Origin: Elephas maximus indicus
Taxonomy: Eukaryota > Chordata > Mammalia > Proboscidea > Elephantidae
Reading direction: 5' to 3'
Assembly (NCBI RefSeq): GCF_024166365.1
Contig: NC_064831.1
Location: 83,092,268-83,156,267, forward strand
Length of the DNA stretch: 64,000 nt
Numbering within the stretch: the stretch's first letter is position 1; every line of letters starts with the position of its first letter. The notes below the pieces were generated by a model. It made no database searches. It worked only from the letters and a program-made list of their open reading frames with translations, and was not told where the DNA came from. The translations under genes were made by a program, and so were the position numbers. This document shows, in pieces, positions 55,113 through 64,000 of this stretch.

Positions 55113-55490
55113 TTAAAACAAGCCTTATGTTTAGAGAGTAGTGTATAAAGCATGAAACAGCCCAGTGGCTTGCAGTAGAGTGGGGTTGGTAATTAATTCA
55201 AACAAAGGCTTGAGACTGTGAGGCTGTAGGGTTCACCAGCAGTGGGATTAGCCAGTCTGCCTGTGCTTTTTACACTGATGGAACCCAACGTCTTGTGCTT
55301 GTATACAGCAACAGAACCAAATCTGCATTCTCTGATCTAAGGGATTGACGTAAAAAGCCTATTGCAAGGTGAGGAACATAGTCTGTGTTGATTATGCTCA
55401 GATCGTTTGATTCTCTGTTATTCATAGCCCCAACTTTCTTCCTCTTGTAGCTTCCTACGGGTATTCGAGGATGAGCAGAAGTATAGTTGA

Positions 55491-57668
<2,178 letters not shown>

Positions 57669-57758
57669 ATACGGGAATATGAATGGATTCATTCCCAAAC
57701 CAAAAGGCTGAGGTTCAACGCTCTTATAACAACCTACGAAATTCTCCTAAAAGATAAG
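57669..57758 (+). CDS. CHD2: CHD2 coding exon 15 (residues 574-603)
   Basis: Thirty whole codons between CTTATAG and [27 protein letters not shown] then [12 protein letters not shown], which contains the TTYE segment of SNF2 motif Ib. Phase 0 on both sides. Confidence 0.96.
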
Positions 57759-58596
57759 GTGTGTAATTGGTGGCTAAAAGGCCAAATATTGTACAGTGTG
57801 ACTTGTCCACATGATAGTGTCTGTACCATGATGTTTTTCTTCCTTTATCTAAAAAAACAAACGAACAAGCAAAAAAAAATCCATCAAGAATATTGAGGTG
57901 ATAAATTAAAAACGGAACCTTATAGTTGAAGGGGACCTTAAGTCACCTAATCCAATGACAGGATGGAAGGGTATTCAGGCCACTAACTTATGTGATATTT
58001 TAGCCAGTCACTGAAAACTAGGGCATTTCCCATCATATCATTAAGGTACAGAACAGATGATGCGAATGGCCTCTGTGAGGAAGAAAGAGAAATGATACTA
58101 TTGAAGTTTCTCCTTTCTGCAGTTACTGAGAAATGTATGTGGTAGGTAGAGCTAATTGCTGATAAAAAGTGCCAACAAGTTGAGTTTGGTGGCTCTTGGT
58201 GTTTCTATGCTGCAGGGTGGGGGAACAGGCAGTATATAAGAATAGTAAGAGAGTAGGCTGGAGAAGAATCTTAATTAAGGGGAGAATACGAAATGTGTTT
58301 TTTCTTTTTTTGCCCAGCATGCCAATTTTTTTTGTTCTTGTTTTGGGGCATGCAGCAATACGTGGTACAGGAGACACACCTATACCTTTTAGGTGATGCT
58401 GTGCTCTTTTGAGTAGACACCACTCCAACAGCTAGCAGAATAAACAGAAGAGTCCTAACGTACTTTAAGTCAGTGAAGAAGAAATGTGTCTGTGTATACC
58501 TTTGCGATGGTATTTGTACAGAGATAATTAACACTTAAAAGCGCTTTTGGGTTCCCTTCTGACCTGGTGGCTCGTTCTGTTTTGTTTTTACTTTAG
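57759..58596 (+). other. CHD2 intron 15
   Basis: About 0.8 kb. A diverged old repeat may lie near 57900-58060; the rest is unique. Confidence 0.8.
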
Positions 58597-58788
<192 letters not shown>

Positions 58789-59279
58789 TAAGCTCCTTCC
58801 TGTGTATTTCCAAAAGATGCTAGAATGTCTGAAATGCCAATGCTTTTTAACTTTCTTGCTAGACCTTAGGGCAAACAGATGGCATGGTTTGGGGGAAAGC
58901 AAAGCATTAAATTGAGGCAGGAATAAAAGAAGTGAAGTGTTCCGTAGTAAATGATAGGCGGTGCAAAAGCCAGCTCATTAAGGAGGGAAGCATATTGTTG
59001 ACCAAAAGTTGGAATCCGTTAATGTATTTGGGAAATAATTTTTAAATAGGAAATAGCAGACCTTCTCACTATTGTTATAAGGTAATCAGGATAATTGAAA
59101 CGAAGTATACAAGGTACACAATTTGACAAACGTTGAAAAAAATCTTAACTCCGAATCAGTGATTACAAAAGCACCAGCTTTAGGTCTTATTTTTACTTTT
59201 AACTTATTAAAGAACTGCAGAATGTTGTTCTTTTTTGTTTGAAAAGATTTTTATGGTAGACATGATATGCACATTTTTT

Positions 59280-60240
59280 TTTTTTTAAATTTATTGTACT
59301 TTAGATGAAGGTTTACAGAACAAATTAGTTTCTTATCAAACAGTACACACATTGTTGTATGACATTGGTTAACAACCCCAGGACGTGTCGACACTCTCCC
59401 TTCTCAACCTTGGTTTCCCCATTACCAGCTTTCCTGTTCCCTCCTGCCTTCCAGTCCCTGCCCCAGGGCTGGTGTGCCCCTTTAGTCTTGTTTTGTTCCA
59501 TGGGCCAGTTCAATCTTTGGCCGAAGGGTGAACCTCAGGAGTGACCTCATTACTGAGCCGAAAGGGTATCCAGGGTCCATGTTCTTAGGATTTCTCCAGT
59601 CTCTTGTCAGGGCAGCAACTCTGGTCTTTCTTTTTGAGTTAGAATTGTGTTCTATATTTTTCTCTGGCTCTGTCCAGGATCCTCTATTGTGATCCCTGTC
59701 CGATCTGTCAGTGGTGGTAGCTGGGCACCCTGTAATTGTACTGGACTCAGCCTGGCAGAGACTGCGGTAGATGTGGCCCATTAGTCCTTTGGACTAATAT
59801 TTCCCTTGTATCTTTAGTTTTCTTCATTCTTCCTTGCTCCTGAAGGGCTGAGACCAGTGAAGTGTTCTAGATGGCGTCTCATAGGCTTTTAAGACCCCAG
59901 ACACTACTCAACCAAAGTAGAATGTAGAACGTTTTCTTTGTAAACTATGGTATGCCAGTTGAGCTAGATGTTCCTGAGATCATGGTCCCCACAGACCTCA
60001 GCCCAGCAGTTCAGTCCTTGAGGGACTTTGGATGAAGACACTATATTCACTTTGTGAGATCCAAGTAACACATCCTATGGAAGCAGCTCTTCAAAGTGAA
60101 TGCTGTTATTGGATAGCAATCTGGATATCCTCTTCAGCACCCTGATAGTCAGCCTAGAGGAGGGTCCCACCTCACCTCTGTCTTTAACTTGCTGATGTCC
60201 CTGATCTGTGAAGATATGGGACCCAGTGACTAGATTGGTC
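59280..60240 (-). mobile_element. Afrotherian LINE 3' end, longest copy
   Basis: About 960 bp antisense: TGTACTTTAGATGAAGGTTT, ATGACATTGGTTAACAACCC, later AAGACCCCAGACACTACTCA and AACTATGGTATGCCAGTTGA, matching 25690-25790. It is joined to a minus-strand AfroSINE at its right edge. Confidence 0.6.
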
Positions 60241-60420
60241 TGTTGTTGTTGTGTGCCATCGAGTTGGTTTGGACTCATGGTGACCCCATATGACAGAGTA
60301 GAATTGCCCCTAGGGTTTCCCAGGCTGTAGTCTCTATGGAAGCAGATCACCAGGTCTTTTCTCTGGCAGAACTGCTGGGTGTGTTCGAAGTGCTGACCTT
60401 TTGGTTAGCAGCTGAGCGCT
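60241..60420 (-). mobile_element. AfroSINE, long form
   Basis: GTGTGCCATCGAGTTGGTTT, AGCAGATCACCAGGTCTTTT, GACCTTTTGGTTAGCAGCTG. The 5' end of the element appears truncated. Confidence 0.78.
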
Positions 60421-60559
60421 TCTAGAGATTGACAAATACGCTAATTCCCAGAAGAATATTGGGGGATTGTATTTTTTTTTTATTGCTACCCACATTTCTT
60501 AAACTTAAAATCATTCATTGGTATTCCATGATACTTAGAATAAAGCTTTAATTTGTTAC

Positions 60560-60985
60560 CCTGATTTGGAAGACCCTACTCAGTTTACCCCTTGACGGTG
60601 TTCTGCGTCATCTCGTTCATTCCTCTCCATCACTTGTGCTTCAGTCATCCTGGCATCTTCCTGTTCCTTGACACGCCAGGACATTGGTGTTCTTTGTGTC
60701 GGAAGTGCTTTCTCCTTATCGTCACACGGCTAGCTGCTGCTTAGTATGCTTCCCTCACCTTTTCTGACCACCTCCTTTTAAGAGATTTTCTCAGACTACT
60801 AATCTGAAGTATCCCATTAGACAGGCTCTTCTTCCTTTACTTTCTGTCTAGCACCTATTCATTTATTTCCTCGTCTCCTGTCATTAAGCTATACATTCAA
60901 AAATAGCAGGAAACTTGTTTTCATCTCTGGATCCACATTGCCTAGAAAGAAAAGTACTTGGCACACAGTAGACAATGTCACTAAA
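60560..60985 (+). mobile_element. L2 LINE fragment
   Basis: Typical L2 3' region: CTTCAGTCATCCTGGCATCT, CACCTCCTTTTAAGAGATTT-like text, then GTACTTGGCACACAGTAGAC. Confidence 0.65.
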
Positions 60986-63090
60986 GTCTCTTGAATCGAC
61001 AGATAATGCTTCATAACCAATTATTGTTGTTTTTTAATTCAGAAAACATTTGAGTAGCTTTGTGCTGCACACTGGATACCCTAATGAAAAACATAAAAGT
61101 GGCTCCTTCCCCCGTAGATTGTTAACTTTTTTTTAAAAATAGTTTTATAGAGATAATTTACATATCATAAAATGCACCATCGAAGTGTACAGTTGGATAC
61201 TTTTTAGTATTGTAGAGAGTTGTGCAACCATTTCCATAATCCAGTTTTAGAATTTCTCCCTCACCCCAAAAAGTTCCCCATTACCTATTTGCAGTTCATC
61301 TCTGCTTCTGTCTCCAGCCCCAGGCAACCACTAATTAGCTTCCTGTTTTAAAGATACACCTTTTCTAGAAATTTCTTACAAATGGAGTCATCTTATGTAG
61401 TCTTTTGTGCCTCTGGCTTTTTAAACTTAGCATGTTTTTGGGTTTCATCCATGTCATAGGGTGTCAGTAGTTGTTCTGTTTTACTGTGGAGAACTGCAAG
61501 AATATTTCATTGTATGGATATGCGATCACCAGTTGATGGGTATTTGAATTGCTTCAGTGAATAAGGCTGCTGTGTATATTGGCATACAAGTCTGTGTGTG
61601 GATATATGTTTTCGTTTCTCTTGATGAGATACTTAGTGAGCTGTTCGGAAAGTTTATATTTCACTTTTTGAGAAACTACCAAGCTGGTAGTTTGGAAAAC
61701 CAGGCTTTTTCCAAAGTGGCTGTACCATTTTACGTTTCTGCCAAAAATGATTTTTAAGGCTCTAGTTTCTCTGTATACCCACCAACACTTAGGATTTGTT
61801 AGCCTTTTTATTTATTTTGTATATCTTTGGTGAAATGTCTGTTCAGATCTGTTGCTTTATTCTTTACTTGGATTGTTTGTCTTATTATTGAATTGAAAAG
61901 AGTTTTTTTGAAAGTCTTTAAAAATATTCTGGATACAAGTGCTTTATAAGTATATGATTTGTAAATATTTTGTCCTAATCTGTGGCTTGTCTTCATTTTC
62001 TTTATGTTCTTCTGAAGAGCAAAGCTTTCATATTTTGATGAAGTATAATTTATCAATTTTTTTTTTTTTTTAATGGATTGTGCTTCAGGTGCCATTCCTG
62101 AGACATCATTGTCTAACCTGAGGTCACGAGGAAACTTTCTTCTAGAAGTTTTATAGTTTTAGCGCTTGCATGTAAGTCTTTGTTCCAGTTTGAGTTAGTT
62201 TTTGTTCCTCGTGTGAGGTGAGGGTCTAAGTTTATCTTTTGCAGGGGTATTTTGGAAACGGTTGCAGCACCATTTATTGAAAAGATTAGTCTTTCTCCAT
62301 TGAATTACCTTGGCACCTTTATCGAAAATCGCTTAAGACCATAAATGTGAAGATCTGTTTCTTGACTTGGAATTCTGTTCCACTGCTGTATATTTCTGTC
62401 CTTAGGCCAATACTACACCGTCTTGATTAGTGTAGTTTTATACTATGTTTTAAAATGGGGAAGTATAATTTCCAGTTTTGTTGTTTTCCGAAATTGTTTT
62501 GGTTATTCTAGATCTTTGCATTTTCGTGTACATTTTAGGATCAGTTTATTAATTTGTACCAAAAAAACTTGTGGAAGTTTTGATAGGGGTTGTGTCGAAC
62601 TTGTATTTCAACTTAGGAAGAGTTGCCATTTTAGGGATAATGAGCCTTCTAATCCATGGTAATGGAAATTTTTCTCTATTTAGATCTTCTGTAGTTTTTT
62701 GGGGGTAGGCATGGAAATACAGTAAGACATAAACTCATTCAGCAGTTTTTACATGTACAGTTCAGTGACATGGGCATGTTATGGCACCGTTCTTGCTTTC
62801 TCTTTCCAGATTATTTCACCACCATTACTTTAGACTTCCTGCCCTCTAAACTTCCTCTGTGCTTTACTAAATCCTCTATAATGTTTCTCCTTAATATATA
62901 GTAGTTTTCAGTATACAAAGTCTTGCACTTCCTTTATTAAATTTACTACTAATTTTAGTATTTTTGGTTACATTATGAGTGGAATTGTTGATCTGATTTT
63001 CAGATTATACTAGAATATAGAACTACATTTGAGTTTTGTACGCTGATTTTGTATCTTGTGAACTTAACTTATTTATTAACTTCCTGAAAC

Positions 63091-63210
63091 CCAAGTGCTA
63101 TGGCTGCTAACCAAGTGGTTGGTAGGTGATCCTTGGAAACTCTATGGGGCAGTTCTACTCTGCCCTGTAGGGTCTCTATGACTCAGAATTGACTCAACGG
63201 CAGTGGGTTG
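63091..63210 (+). mobile_element. AfroSINE, short form, 5' truncated
   Basis: AAGTGCTATGGCTGCTAACC, CTATGGGGCAGTTCTACTC, GAATTGACTCAACGGCAGTG; part of the B box is missing. Inserted in the antisense L1. Confidence 0.8.
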
Positions 63211-63368
63211 ATGGGCGGTGCTTCTTTTTTATGTTCCTTAGGTGTTTTCTACATATAGGATGATGTCTTCTGTAAATAAAGGTGATTTTACTTGTTTTTG
63301 AATGTGAATCCTTTTTGTTTCTTTTCGTGCCTTATTGTACTGGCTATAACCTCCAGTATAATGTTAAG

Positions 63369-63580
63369 TAGGAGCCCTGGTGGTGCAGTGGTTAAAGCAC
63401 TCAGATGCTAGCCAGAAGGTCTTAGTGGTTTGAACCCATCAGCTGCTCCGCAGGAGAAAGATGTGGCAGTCTTATGTAAAGATATATAGTCTTGGAAACC
63501 CTATGAGGCAATTCTATGCTGTCCTATAGGGTCCCTATGAGTCGGAACCGATGGCAGTGGATTTGCTTTTTTTGGTTTAT
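63369..63580 (+). mobile_element. AfroSINE, long form
   Basis: AGGAGCCCTGGTGGTGCAGT head, GCAGGAGAAAGATGTGGCAG block, GAGTCGGAACCGATGGCAGT tail. Inserted in the antisense L1. Confidence 0.85.
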
Positions 63581-64000
63581 GATGTTAAATAGAATTGGCT
63601 GGAGCAGTCATCCTTGACTTGTTTCCTGTCTTCGTTAGGGAAACCAGTCTTTCAGCATTAAGTAGAATGTTAACTTACAGATATTTTGTAGATGCTCTTT
63701 ATCAGGTTGAGAAAGTTCTTTTCTATTCCTAGTTCTTGGGAGCTTTTATTATGAATGGGTATTAGATCCGTCAAATGCTTTTTTTCTTTTTTTGTTGAGA
63801 TAATCATGTGTTTTTTGTCCTTTATTCTACTGATAATGGCATTTTACATTAATCGCTTTTGGATGCTAAACCAAACGTAAACTCCTGGGATAAGTCTGAT
63901 TTGGTCATGAAGTTCAATGTTGCTGAATTTGGTTGGCTAATATTTTGTTAAAGATTTTTACATTTGTGTTTTTGATGGATATCGATCTGACTTTTGTTCT

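Larger units (their letters stand above)
61125..64000 (-). mobile_element. L1 LINE, antisense ORF2/3' region, broken by later insertions
   Basis: Reading the plus strand gives the familiar reverse complement of L1: AATTTACATATCATAAAATG and ATTGTATGGATATGCGATC on the 3' side, then GCAGCACCATTTATTGAAAA, CTTTTCTATTCCTAGTTC and CCTGGGATAAGTCTGATTTG from ORF2. Insertions: a LINE-like piece (62692-62905), a 5'-truncated AfroSINE (63091-63210) and a long-form AfroSINE (63369-63580). Many stops; not active. It continues past the window. Confidence 0.75.

Noticed and set aside
61125..64000. Potentially active L1
   Set aside because: Antisense fragment interrupted by three later insertions, with no long reverse-transcriptase ORF on either strand.

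Overview
The window is mammalian genomic DNA. It holds the 5' part of one protein gene on the + strand, CHD2 (chromodomain helicase DNA-binding protein 2). Upstream, in the same orientation, is what looks like the last exon of CHASERR, the lncRNA that represses CHD2 in cis. About two dozen copies of a tRNA-derived SINE have the layout of AfroSINEs. Many of them lack an internal block of about 45 nt, which as I recall marks the AfroSINE-HSP subfamily of hyraxes, sirenians and proboscideans. This points to a paenungulate, most likely an elephant or sirenian; the species cannot be fixed by eye.

Layout. 1-4464: largely unique, AT-rich sequence, presumed CHASERR intron. About 4465-4835: putative CHASERR terminal exon with nine ATGG motifs and an AATAAA signal. 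4836-6900: unique intergenic sequence. About 6900-7601: CHD2 promoter and noncoding exon 1, with an initiator-type YY1 motif. 7946-8076: exon 2, with the start codon at 8015. 8077-29382: a 21-kb intron 2 holding a strong CpG island (10.93-11.32 kb), whose core resembles the MIR3175 precursor. Coding exons 3-16 follow at 29383-29614, 32289-32375, 34054-34115, 41159-41266, 43572-43712, 45814-45947, 46832-47057, 48569-48669, 49664-49708, 49882-50060, 52310-52434, 55613-55829, 57669-57758 and 58597-58787. The window ends inside intron 16.

The exons join in frame into 666 complete codons plus two bases with no stop. They encode the Ser/Glu-rich acidic N-terminus, a basic linker, both chromodomains and the first RecA-like lobe of the SNF2 ATPase (Walker A lysine 515, DEAH box 617-620). 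Residue numbers agree with human CHD2 as I remember it, so there is no net indel in this part. The second ATPase lobe, DNA-binding region and C-terminus lie beyond the window.

The first 16 kb contain almost no repeats. The rest is dense with AfroSINEs, 3' fragments of an Afrotherian LINE (probably RTE/BovB-related), old L1, L2, MIR and hAT-Charlie elements. The window ends in an antisense L1 ORF2 relic carrying younger insertions. There is no CRISPR array, tRNA or rRNA gene, and no sign of a second protein-coding gene. The most interesting signals are regulatory: the CHASERR motif array, a two-step uORF cascade in the CHD2 leader, and the intronic CpG island with its MIR3175-like segment.
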